A stretch of 18,352 nucleotides of DNA from JAJYZP01 sp049964535 (GTDB lineage Bacteria; Actinomycetota; Acidimicrobiia; Acidimicrobiales; Acidimicrobiaceae), in contig JBMFXG010000031.1 of NCBI GenBank assembly GCA_049964535.1, forward strand, positions 1 through 18,352, read 5' to 3'. The notes beneath the pieces were generated by a model, which was not told the DNA's origin, searched no databases, and saw only the letters and a list, made by a program, of their open reading frames with translations. The translations under genes and the position numbers were made by a program. How positions within the stretch are numbered: position 1 is the first letter of the stretch; each line of letters begins with the position of its first letter. Shown piece by piece: positions 1 through 7,655 of this stretch.

Positions 1-873
1 GGTCTGGCCCTGATCATATCCAGCGCGTCCTGCAAAGATCACCGTTGTTGGACCCGAGAGCTGTGGAAGATCGTGAAGCATGCTCAGAGCAGAGGAGGAT
101 GCAAGACCACCGCTCGGGGCCTCATCCACGAGGTGGAATCGCTCCGCTGGATCGGGGACGTAGCTCAGCAATACCTCAGACGACCGGAGATCGATGATCG
201 ACGGCGAGGAGGTAAAGTCAACGACCTCGGACCAGCCCTGACCTCGGAGCGCTTCGATTCGCCTCTCCCGAAGCTCGCTCTCGTCTGCCATCGCTAGGGT
301 CTCCGACGTCTCTGGCGACCCATCAGAGCCACCAAAGTCAGCTATGCTCCGTTCGCTATGCTCTCCGATCTCTTCATCACTGTCGAGCCATGGAGGGGAG
401 GCGAACGAAGCTCTCAACTCCTTCGAGCCATCACGCCGAAAGACGCGCACATGGTCGGAGTATGGAGGAAGTTGGCGGTGACGCTCATCGTTGGTTGCGA
501 TCGTCTCTTCGACGCTCGCAACACTGTTGCTCTCACCCCACGACGACGTCTCGCTGTAGGAGCGATATCGTTCCATCGGCGTCGACCGTCGCTCAAAGGT
601 ATCTCGATCGACATTCGACTCGATTCCCCCAAATACGGCAGCGCGAAGCTCTTGTGCAAAAGCAGAACGATCAATCTCTGCTGAGGGTTCAGCTACGAGG
701 TCGCTTTGAGATGGTTCGGCGACGATCTCATAGTGATGGCGCGTCCGCAGTCCGAAGATGCTCTTGCGCTTAATGCGCTGAGCAAAGACGATCTTGGCCC
801 GTTCGCCACACGCGGATCGAGCCTTACTGATCGCCTCCTCGACCGACTTACCTTCGAACCGAAGCTGTGTCAT
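1..873 (-). CDS. flhF: FlhF-like SRP-type GTPase homologue, 3' part cut off by window edge
   Basis: An open frame of 291 codons runs from an ATG at 873 off the left edge of the window. An in-frame TGA lies three codons before the ATG, so this start is well constrained. It overlaps the end of flhA by 26 nt. Residues 1-50 resemble the N-terminal B domain of FlhF (MTQLRFEGKSVEEAISKA, then KRKSIFGLR). Residues about 55-190 are an acidic, low-conservation linker, followed by a helical stretch with RERRIEALRGQGWSEVV. The frame is cut just where the G domain begins (TVIFAGRAGYDQGQT, residues 277-291). In FlhF and its SRP relatives this place holds the Walker-A motif GPTGVGKTTT; here no lysine is present. 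FlhF usually sets flagellar number and position together with FlhG. The position after flhA and the N-terminus support the call. Whether it binds GTP is doubtful. Jag-N-like proteins share a similar N-terminus but do not fit the context. Confidence 0.72.
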   Translation of the reverse strand, partial: MTQLRFEGKSVEEAISKARSACGERAKIVFAQRIKRKSIFGLRTRHHYEIVAEPSQSDLVAEPSAEIDRSAFAQELRAAVFGGIESNVDRDTFERRSTPMERYRSYSETSSWGESNSVASVEETIATNDERHRQLPPYSDHVRVFRRDGSKELRASFASPPWLDSDEEIGEHSERSIADFGGSDGSPETSETLAMADESELRERRIEALRGQGWSEVVDFTSSPSIIDLRSSEVLLSYVPDPAERFHLVDEAPSGGLASSSALSMLHDLPQLSGPTTVIFAGRAGYDQGQT

Positions 874-2920
874 CGATATTCACCGTCCCTATTCGTACGA
901 CCCGAACCGTATTCGGGATCTCACTCACTGCCAAGACCGCACACTCGCAACCAACACTGCGCAACAGCGTCCGAAGCGCCCGGCGCAACGGCGTCGAGCA
1001 GACGAGTACGAGGTCGAAGCCTTGAGCCGTCGCCCGCTCCTTTTCATCTTCCACCTGCCGCTTAAGCCCAGCAAGCTCAGTTGGGTTGAGAGCAAGGCTC
1101 TGACGTCCATCAACGATCCGAAGCCCGTCAAGTAGGCGCTCCTCACTCATTGCATCGATCGTTGCAACCGCTATCGAGCCACCAATGACGTAAGGATTCG
1201 CTATCGAGGCACCGAGGACACTCCTCGCCGCATCGAGAAGCTGGTCAGGCTCTTTCGAGATACGGGAACGATCGACGACCCCTTCGATGATGGGTGCAAG
1301 ATTGCGCACCGGCACGTCCTCCTCGAGTAGATCTCGGAGGACTCGCTGAAGTTCACCTAAGCTCACCTGCGCCTGAGCCATCTCTTCAACCACTACGGGC
1401 GAGGCGACCTTCAATGCATCGAGCATCTCTTTCACCTGTTGACGAGAGAGGAGCTCAGCGGCGTGGCGTCGAACCGCTTCCGAGAGGTGTGTGACGATCA
1501 CCGAGACCCGGTCTACCACCGTTGCACCTAGGACGATCGCCTGTTGGCGCGCTGAGATCGGTATCCACTTCGCTGGAATTTGAAAGACCGGTTCGAGCGT
1601 CAGCTCTCCCGGAAGAGAATCGAGGTTATCACCCATTGCCAGCACGCGTCCCGCCGGTGCATGACCTCGACCCACCTCGACCTCATAGACCCGGATAACG
1701 TACTCCCCGGGAGAAAGCGAGAGATTATCCCTGGTACGAACCGGGGGAAGCGTGACTCCGAGCTCACCTGCTAGCTTCCGTCGCAGTCCCTTGATTCGGT
1801 CTAAGAGGTCGCCGCCGATCTGAGTATCAACGACGTCCAAGAGGTCGAGAGAGAGTTCGAGCTCGAGAGCTTCGACGTTGACCTGAGCGGAATCTGATTC
1901 CACAACTGGAGTTTCGGGAGCAGCTTCAACGCTAGTTCCCTGCTCCACCTCGCGGTTCTGGCGATAGTCAGCTCGACGACCAAGCAGGAAGATCGTGGCC
2001 CCCACCGCAAGAAATGGCAGCTTTGGGAGTCCCGGCAAGAGACCGAGCACACCGATCACCCCACCGCCTATCTGCAGTGCCTTACCTTGTCGACCGAGTT
2101 GCAAGAGCAGATCTAGGCCAAAGTCTTCTTGATTGGAGCTTCGGGTCACGACGAGACCGGTAGCCACAGACATCAAGAGCGCCGGAATCTGCGAGACGAG
2201 CCCATCACCTACGGACAAGAGCGAGTACGTATCGATCGACTGGGTAACTCCAAGATGCTTCTGAACGACGCCGACGACAAAGCCACCGAGCAGATTGATC
2301 ATCGTGATCACGACAGCTGCGATCGAGTCACCTTTAACGAACTTCGAAGCACCATCCATTGCCCCGTAGAAGTCCGCCTCACGAGCTATATGGCTTCTTC
2401 GGCGACGGGCCTCGTGTTCATCGATATGTCCCGCATTGAGATCCGCATCGATCGCCATCTGCTTGCCCGGCATTGCATCGAGCGTAAAGCGAGCTCCAAC
2501 CTCAGCGACCCGACCCGCACCGTTGGTAATAACTACAAATTGGATGATGAACAAGATCAGAAAGATGACGAGACCGACGACGACCGAGCCGCCGACAACG
2601 AAATGACCGAAGCTCTCGATCACGGCTCCGGCATAACCTCTGAGCAGGACAAGTCTCGTGGCCGACACGTTGAGCGCAAGCCGAAACATCGTTGCAATGA
2701 GTAATACCGATGGGAACGCAGAGAATTCGAGTGGATCTTTGACACGCATCGCAACCACCAAGACGATCATTGCAAAGGTGATATTCGTCGTAATGAGAAA
2801 ATCCAACAAGAACGAGGGGAGGGGCACGACGAGCATGACCACGATCAAGATCACAGCGAGAGGTACTGCCAGAGCTGCTCTATGAGGCTTCAACGTCACA
2901 CACCTTGAGGGAAGGACCAT
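848..2920 (-). CDS. flhA: Flagellar export gate protein FlhA
   Basis: FlhA forms the ring of the flagellar type III export apparatus that couples ion flow to protein unfolding and docks export chaperones. The 690 residues match the family length. The N-terminal half has about eight hydrophobic segments, starting with LAVPLAVILIVVMLVVPLP, and contains the FHIPEP-family signature RFTLDAMPGKQMAIDADLN with the following acidic/arginine-rich loop. The C-terminal cytoplasmic domain follows an acidic linker at roughly residue 330-350. The ATG at 2920 has no good Shine-Dalgarno (AGGG directly abuts it). A GTG at 2899 would give a 683-residue protein whose N-terminus resembles that of Bacillus FlhA, and would overlap the stop of the small frame at 2896-3039 as GTGA. 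The start is therefore uncertain by seven codons. The 3' end overlaps flhF. Confidence 0.97.
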   Translation of the reverse strand: MVLPSRCVTLKPHRAALAVPLAVILIVVMLVVPLPSFLLDFLITTNITFAMIVLVVAMRVKDPLEFSAFPSVLLIATMFRLALNVSATRLVLLRGYAGAVIESFGHFVVGGSVVVGLVIFLILFIIQFVVITNGAGRVAEVGARFTLDAMPGKQMAIDADLNAGHIDEHEARRRRSHIAREADFYGAMDGASKFVKGDSIAAVVITMINLLGGFVVGVVQKHLGVTQSIDTYSLLSVGDGLVSQIPALLMSVATGLVVTRSSNQEDFGLDLLLQLGRQGKALQIGGGVIGVLGLLPGLPKLPFLAVGATIFLLGRRADYRQNREVEQGTSVEAAPETPVVESDSAQVNVEALELELSLDLLDVVDTQIGGDLLDRIKGLRRKLAGELGVTLPPVRTRDNLSLSPGEYVIRVYEVEVGRGHAPAGRVLAMGDNLDSLPGELTLEPVFQIPAKWIPISARQQAIVLGATVVDRVSVIVTHLSEAVRRHAAELLSRQQVKEMLDALKVASPVVVEEMAQAQVSLGELQRVLRDLLEEDVPVRNLAPIIEGVVDRSRISKEPDQLLDAARSVLGASIANPYVIGGSIAVATIDAMSEERLLDGLRIVDGRQSLALNPTELAGLKRQVEDEKERATAQGFDLVLVCSTPLRRALRTLLRSVGCECAVLAVSEIPNTVRVVRIGTVNIDDTASVRR

Positions 2921-3039
2921 CCCTGTGTCTGCTGATTGGCCATCCTGGCACTAGTAGTATCGTCACGCACACCGTCGACCTTGAGGCTGGTTCGCGTTCT
3001 CTCTGATCGAAGCTCTTCACCGAATCGACCATCGATCAC
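2896..3039 (-). CDS. Possible small protein of 47 aa between flhB and flhA, unrecognised
   Basis: This frame begins with GTG at 3039, overlapping the flhB stop as GTGA. It ends with TGA at 2898-2896, overlapping a GTG at 2899 that could start flhA, again as GTGA. The same coupling is used by confirmed genes in this cluster (fliI/fliJ, motA/motB). The product is hydrophilic, with no membrane segment and no cysteine; it starts VIDGRFGEELRSERTRTSLK and ends QQTQGWSFPQGV. I do not recognise a family. If flhA really starts at the ATG at 2920 the frame would overlap it by 25 nt. No convincing Shine-Dalgarno precedes it, which fits coupled re-initiation but also fits chance. It accounts for the otherwise unexplained 115-nt spacer. 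Confidence 0.33.
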   Translation of the reverse strand: MIDGRFGEELRSERTRTSLKVDGVRDDTTSARMANQQTQGWSFPQGV

Positions 3040-4163
3040 GACATCGCAGCCGCCTTCTCCACGAGATCTTGAGGCAGGTCAGCGGGAGATGTGTGGAAAG
3101 AGGTCTCGTAGTATCTCGCCAGGCCCTCCAAACGGTAGACAAAAGCAAGCAGACGCGCTACCGCCATGAAGAAGACAGGAGGGATCTCTACCCCTATCTC
3201 GCACGTGGCGTGCATCGTTCGAGCGAGAATTGGATCGCGCACAATGGGTATCGTGTGATCACCAGCGATACGCTTGATGGAAGCGGCCACATGACCGCTT
3301 CCCTTCGCAACGACCACCGGTGCTAGCGCCTTCCTCGGGTCGTACTTGATTGCAACGGCGTAGTGCGTTGGGTTCACCACGACAACATCTGCCTCTGGAA
3401 CCAGCCTCATCATACGCTGGCGAGTCATCTGACGCTGAAGACGACGAATCCTACCCTTCACCGCAGGGTCACCATCGGACTCCTTGTGTTCATCCTTCAC
3501 CTCTTGTTTTGTCATATACAACGACTTAGTGATCTTGTGCTTTTGATGTGCGTAGTCGGCGATACCCAAGGCCAAACCAACAACCGCTATGGACTGCAAC
3601 AGAGTTACCGAACCACTGACGGTATCGGCGATCGCTTCGGAGAGCGACAGCTGTCCTGACGCGAGGGCCGATGCCTTCGCGTGGATGATCAGCCAGGCTA
3701 TGAGCGCCACCAGCGTCAGTTTGATCACTGACTTTGCTAGTTCAAAGAACCCTCCGCCTGAGAAGATCTTCTTGATATTCTTTGCCGGCGACAACCGGGA
3801 GAACTTCATCCCTAGAACAGAGGGAGAGAGATTGAATCCCACCTGAGCAACGCTGCCCAGTAGAGACAGGACGAACCCCGCTCCAGCCGCCAAGAGGACG
3901 ACCTCCACGAAGACCTGGAAACCTCTCTCAAGGAAGATCAGAGCGGTCGCACTCGTCAGCTGACCGTGGGTGAGGTTGTAGAACGAGAGAAACAACTGAA
4001 CAAACAGTGGACTCGCAACTTGGAAAATGAGTGGTCCGAGAAAGGAGAGGAGGAGGAGGAGAGCCCACGAGACGATCTCAGGAGACCGAGCAATCTGACC
4101 TTTGCTCCTCGCCTTCTTGAGGCGTTTCGCCGTAGGCTTCTCAGTTTTGTCGGGAGATGCCAC
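3036..4163 (-). CDS. flhB: Flagellar export switch protein FlhB
   Basis: FlhB controls substrate-specificity switching of the export apparatus, from rod/hook proteins to filament proteins, by self-cleavage. The N-terminus shows the usual DKTEKPTAKRLKKARSKGQI. Four hydrophobic segments follow, then a basic linker and the cytoplasmic domain with VVVVNPTHYAVAIKYD. Cleavage is expected between Asn264 and Pro265 of the NPTH site. The 375-residue length is normal. I chose the GTG at 4163 because GGAGGA (4176-4171) lies 7 nt upstream; the GTG at 4196 gives an eleven-residue extension inside fliR with no ribosome binding site. The gene follows the fliR stop by 4 nt, and fliR supplies the Shine-Dalgarno. 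In other bacteria FlhB works with FliK, which is encoded in the same cluster. Confidence 0.97.
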   Translation of the reverse strand: MASPDKTEKPTAKRLKKARSKGQIARSPEIVSWALLLLLSFLGPLIFQVASPLFVQLFLSFYNLTHGQLTSATALIFLERGFQVFVEVVLLAAGAGFVLSLLGSVAQVGFNLSPSVLGMKFSRLSPAKNIKKIFSGGGFFELAKSVIKLTLVALIAWLIIHAKASALASGQLSLSEAIADTVSGSVTLLQSIAVVGLALGIADYAHQKHKITKSLYMTKQEVKDEHKESDGDPAVKGRIRRLQRQMTRQRMMRLVPEADVVVVNPTHYAVAIKYDPRKALAPVVVAKGSGHVAASIKRIAGDHTIPIVRDPILARTMHATCEIGVEIPPVFFMAVARLLAFVYRLEGLARYYETSFHTSPADLPQDLVEKAAAMS

Positions 4164-4167
4164 CTCG

Positions 4168-4929
4168 TCATCCTCCGATGAGATCGTGCTCTGCACTGAT
4201 CATGTACTGCACAGCATTGCCCAAGAATGAGGGGAGCAACACGAGCGATAACGAGATCAACGCGAGCGAGAGAAGAATCTGGAGCGGGAAGGAAAACATG
4301 AATGGATTGAGCTGAGGGGCGACCTTTGTCAAGACCCCAACGATGACTTGTGTGAGGAAGAGCACCGCCAAGATGGGGGCTGCGATCTGGATCGCTGCCC
4401 CCATGAGCACCGAGACGCTCTTGACCACAATGACGAAACCGAGCTCCGGTGACGAGAAGATCGTAGAGACGCGAAAGGTGTTCAACAGACCACCGACAAC
4501 CAAGGTCGCCCCGCCTGACACAAAGAACAGGGTCATCCAGAGTAATCCGTAGAGCTGGCCGGTACTCGGCGACTGGTTCAGAGAAAGCGGATCGAGAGAG
4601 GGTGGAGGCGAGAATCCACCGAAGAGGCCGACAGATGCGCCTGCTGAACTTCCAATATTCATGAAGACGTTCACGAGATAGCCAATCAATGCTCCCTCGA
4701 CCCCCTGTAGGAGGATCCCGATCACTAAGGACCCCGTTGAGGTCGGTACCGCCACTTGGTGGACCATGCGCGCTCCCCCGGCGATGCCGAATGCCACACC
4801 GAGTGCAACTCGGACGATGCGAGGAATGGATGGCAGCGCGAAGGGTTGGGCAAAATAGACAAATCCAAAACTTCGAGCCATCGCCAAGAGAAAGGCCGTG
4901 AGAACGGCCGGCTCAACGGTAAGGTTCAC
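4168..4929 (-). CDS. fliR: Flagellar export gate membrane protein FliR
   Basis: FliR joins FliP and FliQ in the helical core of the export gate through which axial proteins cross the membrane. The 253 residues are hydrophobic throughout, with about six membrane segments. They include an early ARSFGFVYFAQPFALPSIPR stretch, which matches the family's conserved N-terminal region, and a C-terminal FSFPLQILLSLALISLSLVL. The length is normal for FliR (about 250-260). The start is GTG at 4929, 3 nt after the fliQ stop, with GGGGGA in the end of fliQ serving as a weak ribosome binding site. The C-terminal codons ATC GGA GGA TGA provide the Shine-Dalgarno for flhB, so translation of the two is probably coupled. 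Confidence 0.95.
   Translation of the reverse strand: MNLTVEPAVLTAFLLAMARSFGFVYFAQPFALPSIPRIVRVALGVAFGIAGGARMVHQVAVPTSTGSLVIGILLQGVEGALIGYLVNVFMNIGSSAGASVGLFGGFSPPPSLDPLSLNQSPSTGQLYGLLWMTLFFVSGGATLVVGGLLNTFRVSTIFSSPELGFVIVVKSVSVLMGAAIQIAAPILAVLFLTQVIVGVLTKVAPQLNPFMFSFPLQILLSLALISLSLVLLPSFLGNAVQYMISAEHDLIGG
4171..4176 (-). promoter_or_regulatory. Shine-Dalgarno deciding the flhB start
   Basis: GGAGGA is read on the minus strand at 4176-4171, inside the last codons of fliR. It lies 7 nt before the GTG at 4163. The alternative GTG at 4196 has nothing comparable, so this site argues for the shorter FlhB. Confidence 0.7.
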
Positions 4930-4932
4930 AAG

Positions 4933-5208
4933 TTATCCCCCGCCGAGTAGCTTTGGGATCTCTCCGAACAAGGAAATCGTGAAGGTGGTCAACTGGGAGA
5001 TCATCCAGTGTGCCGTGAAGTAGATAACTCCGGCGATCGCAAGAAGCTTTGGAAGGAAGGTCAGGGTTGACTCTTGAAGCTGCGTCAAGGTTTGAAAGAG
5101 TGAAATGAGCAATCCCACGATCAGCGACACCGCAAGCGCAGGTCCGGCGAGCTGCATGCCCACAAAGAGAGCCGAACTTGCGATCGAGATGAGACTCGAT
5201 TCGTTCAT
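4933..5208 (-). CDS. fliQ: Flagellar export gate protein FliQ
   Basis: FliQ is a small helical-hairpin subunit of the FliPQR export gate. At 91 residues it has the normal length. It has two long hydrophobic helices (about 15-38 and 50-75) separated by the conserved polar loop FQTLTQLQESTLTFLPKLLA. The ATG at 5208 overlaps the fliP stop as ATGA, so the two genes are translationally coupled. fliR follows after 3 nt. Nothing unusual is seen. Confidence 0.97.
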   Translation of the reverse strand: MNESSLISIASSALFVGMQLAGPALAVSLIVGLLISLFQTLTQLQESTLTFLPKLLAIAGVIYFTAHWMISQLTTFTISLFGEIPKLLGGG

Positions 5209-5924
5209 CGAAAACTCACCAAGAGCGAATGAACTACGAGCGTCCAGCCGTCAACCAAGATGAAGAGCAGAATCTTGAACGGTAGTGAAATCAACGTCGG
5301 CGGAAGCATCATCATACCCATTGACATCAGTATCGAAGAGACCACGAGATCGATAATGAGAAAGGGTACGAAGATGACGAATCCAATGATGAACGCCGAC
5401 TGAAGTTCGGAGAGCAGGAAGGCCGGGATCAAAGCCGTAAGAGAAACGTCTTTCGGCTGCGGAACCTTAGACCCAGAGACCTGCTCGAACATGTTGAGCT
5501 CAGTCGTTCGAGTCTGCTTCAGCATCCAAACCTTGAGCGGAACCTGACCCGCGTCGTAGGCTTGGACGGCCGAGATCTTGCCTGCTAGATACGGCTGAAC
5601 CGCAACGTGGTCGATGGTTGAGATCGTCGGCGCCATCACGTAGATCGAGATAAATAGGGCAAGTCCGGCAAGGACTTGATTCGGTGGAACGGCAGAAAGT
5701 CCCAGGGCTTGACGGGTGAGTGAGAGCACCACGACCGAGCGAACAAAGCCGGTGAGCATGATCAGCAGGGACGGAGCGACCGCCAGCACCGAAAGCACGA
5801 TGATGATAATGATCGAACTGGTCGGTTTCGCAAACGACCCTGAGAGGTTGAGATGGACTGACGGCAGAGCCGTCGGGGATGTGAGATGGGGAACCAAGGT
5901 CCCGATCAGTGAGTTGGATGGCAA
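5205..5924 (-). CDS. fliP: Flagellar export gate protein FliP
   Basis: FliP forms the core pore of the flagellar type III secretion gate. The 239-residue product has a short polar N-terminal leader and then a hydrophobic segment (SSIIIIIVLSVLAVAPSLLI). The family-typical LTRQALGLSAVPPNQVLAGL follows. The C-terminal half has two further hydrophobic segments ending in FKILLFILVDGWTLVV. FliP in other bacteria is made with a cleavable signal sequence; here the leader is long and its cleavage is not obvious. The start is an unusual TTG at 5924, chosen because GGAGGA (5934-5929) lies 4 nt upstream and no other start fits. It lies 20 nt after fliO and its stop overlaps fliQ. Confidence 0.96.
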   Translation of the reverse strand: MPSNSLIGTLVPHLTSPTALPSVHLNLSGSFAKPTSSIIIIIVLSVLAVAPSLLIMLTGFVRSVVVLSLTRQALGLSAVPPNQVLAGLALFISIYVMAPTISTIDHVAVQPYLAGKISAVQAYDAGQVPLKVWMLKQTRTTELNMFEQVSGSKVPQPKDVSLTALIPAFLLSELQSAFIIGFVIFVPFLIIDLVVSSILMSMGMMMLPPTLISLPFKILLFILVDGWTLVVHSLLVSFR

Positions 5925-5944
5925 AAGTTCCTCCGTTGGGGGAG

Positions 5945-6400
5945 CTAGCGCTGAGCGCGTGCTCCTTTCATCTGTTCAAGGAACGCCATCCATGAGCCCC
6001 TTGACAATCCTGATACTACGGAGGGTTTCCTCTCCCCCCACTGCGATAACAGTGCGACCGTAGGATCGGCCGAATCTCGAAGATCGATCGACTCCACGAC
6101 CGGTCGGGATTCGCCCTCAGACCCACCGACCTCGCTGACGATCTCGCTCGAGCTCAGAAGCGTTATCTGCGTCGTAGTTACGCCGAGGACCATACGAGTC
6201 GACCGGTCACGCACGATAACGATGTTCTGACTTTTTCCGAGCGAGACCTTGGACTCCACCACGAGCCCTTGCAGTGGCGCTAAGCGCCGAACCCCGCCTA
6301 CCTTAAAGCCACGTTTGGCGAATCGACCAAAAAGTACAACGAGTCCAAGCACTAGGGCCAACGACGCTATGGAGCGTCCAACGAGCATGACCTCCGACAC
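5945..6400 (-). CDS. fliO: Flagellar biosynthesis protein FliO
   Basis: FliO is a chaperone-like membrane protein that promotes assembly of the FliP ring. The 151-residue frame has one N-terminal membrane segment (about residues 7-26, SIASLALVLGLVVLFGRF). A basic stop-transfer stretch KRG follows, then a small domain with LQGLVVESKVSLGKSQNIVI and MVLGVTTTQITLL, the pattern seen in FliO. The C-terminal 60 residues are variable and acidic, ending with a short helical tail. The GTG at 6400 lies 5 nt after the fliN stop. An ATG at 6388 preceded by GGAGG is possible but its spacing is only 2 nt. FliO is poorly conserved, so the identification leans on the fliN-fliO-fliP order as well as on the domain pattern. 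Confidence 0.9.
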   Translation of the reverse strand: MSEVMLVGRSIASLALVLGLVVLFGRFAKRGFKVGGVRRLAPLQGLVVESKVSLGKSQNIVIVRDRSTRMVLGVTTTQITLLSSSEIVSEVGGSEGESRPVVESIDLRDSADPTVALLSQWGERKPSVVSGLSRGSWMAFLEQMKGARAQR

Positions 6401-6405
6401 TGGAG

Positions 6406-6741
6406 CTACTCGCCTTCACTTGGAGCGGCTTCTTCACGCCCTACAATCTCAGAGACGCGTACACCGAACTCGTCGTCGACCACGACGACCTCACCCCGAG
6501 CGACGAGCGTCCCATTGACCAAGACGTCGACCGGTGAGTTGGCCGATCGATCAAGCTCCACGACATCACCGGCGGCCAGCGAGAGGAGTCCCCCAACGCT
6601 CATACGAGCTCGTCCGAGCTCGACCGAGATCTGCATCTCGACATTTTTCAACACCGAGAGTGGAGTGTTGCGATCCGCACCAAATCGACGCACCGCCGCA
6701 TCGAGGCCTCTCGTTCCCTGTTCCGGTTGAAGATCTTCCAC
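6406..6741 (-). CDS. fliN: Flagellar motor switch protein FliN
   Basis: FliN builds the lower part of the C ring and helps dock the FliH-FliI export complex. The 111-residue product has a short variable N-terminus followed by one SpoA domain (about residues 28-100). Family features include VLKNVEMQISVELGRARMSV, LLSLAAGDVVELDRSANSPV and VNGTLVARGEVVVVDDEFGV. It is plain FliN, without the extra CheC-like phosphatase domain of Bacillus FliY. The GTG at 6741 overlaps the fliM stop by one base (TAGTG) and has an excellent Shine-Dalgarno (GGAGGA, 6753-6748, spacing 6) inside the end of fliM. The last residues are acidic. Confidence 0.96.
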   Translation of the reverse strand: MEDLQPEQGTRGLDAAVRRFGADRNTPLSVLKNVEMQISVELGRARMSVGGLLSLAAGDVVELDRSANSPVDVLVNGTLVARGEVVVVDDEFGVRVSEIVGREEAAPSEGE

Positions 6742-7655
6742 TAGTTCTCCTCCACGAGTAAGATCGCTACACGAGTTCCAACTTGAGTTGGCTGTGCCCG
6801 ATACAGCCTCACTCCATCAACCACGACATCGAGCGCCGTACCTTGGCGGTGCCCAAGGCGGATGACATCACCCGGCTCGAGGCTCAAGATCTCTCCCGAG
6901 GTCAGGTGCGTTGGCTTGAAGACCACCTTCGCCTCCACGGCGGTATCCAGCAGCCGCTCTGAGAGTGCTTTGGTGAAGCTCTCCGACTGACGCTCGACAA
7001 CAGAGGTTGGACGATTGCCGAGTTGATCAAGGATCGGTCGCAGCATGGTGAATGGGAGTACGAGCGTCACCTCAGCTGGGTCGCGCTCAGCGATGGTCAT
7101 GCTCATCTTGACGGTAACACACATCTCATTCAACGGGATGCCCTGCACAAACTGGAGCGCCACCTCTTGATGGAGACGGTCGATCCGCAGCTCCACGAGC
7201 GATGAGAAGGCAATGGGGATCTGCGCTATGACCTCTCCAACGACCGTCGAGATGATTACCTGTTCAATATCGGTAGGTGCGCGCACCGCCTCTACCTCGC
7301 TGCCGCCACCGCCGAGTCGGAGATCAACCATCAGAAGTGCCAACTTCGCAGGTACAATCAAAACGGCCCTTGGGGGAAGTGGCGCCAAGTTGAAGACTGA
7401 GACTGCCGATGGATCAGCGTCGTCGCTCAGGAGCTCTTCCCACGTTCGTTGATCAACTTCGATGACCTCTATACGAGAAGAGACCCGAAGGTTAGCGCCG
7501 AGAATAGATGATGCGGGGCGAGCAAAGCCTTCGAAAACCATCTGAAGTGCTTTGAGTTGATTTCGCTCCAAGGTCTTTGGTTGGCGAAAATCAAAAGGCT
7601 TCGCCCCTCGCTTCGAGGACCGCATCCCAATGACAGCTCCGTCAGTACTACTCAC
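6741..7655 (-). CDS. fliM: Flagellar motor switch protein FliM, without CheY-binding N-terminus
   Basis: FliM links FliG and FliN in the C ring and normally receives phospho-CheY. The 304 residues cover the middle domain (KPFDFRQPKTLERNQLKALQ, then the GGGG loop at LRLGGGGSEVEAV and PIAFSSLVELRI) and the C-terminal SpoA domain (about 225-300). The family's N-terminal peptide, of type LSQxEIDALL, is absent: the protein begins MSSTDGAVIGMRSSKRGAK. In-frame stops upstream (TGA at 7679-7677) prevent extension. The start is either GTG 7655, which would sit almost at the transcription start of the sigma-28 promoter just upstream (a leaderless message), or ATG 7625, with a GGAG 11 nt before it. It is the first gene after the only large gap of the cluster, and its stop overlaps fliN. 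Confidence 0.95.
   Translation of the reverse strand: MSSTDGAVIGMRSSKRGAKPFDFRQPKTLERNQLKALQMVFEGFARPASSILGANLRVSSRIEVIEVDQRTWEELLSDDADPSAVSVFNLAPLPPRAVLIVPAKLALLMVDLRLGGGGSEVEAVRAPTDIEQVIISTVVGEVIAQIPIAFSSLVELRIDRLHQEVALQFVQGIPLNEMCVTVKMSMTIAERDPAEVTLVLPFTMLRPILDQLGNRPTSVVERQSESFTKALSERLLDTAVEAKVVFKPTHLTSGEILSLEPGDVIRLGHRQGTALDVVVDGVRLYRAQPTQVGTRVAILLVEEN

Noticed and set aside
2129..2704. Plus-strand frame of 191 codons opposite flhA
   Set aside because: Antisense to a highly conserved part of FlhA. The product is charged and repetitive and has no ribosome binding site or family resemblance.
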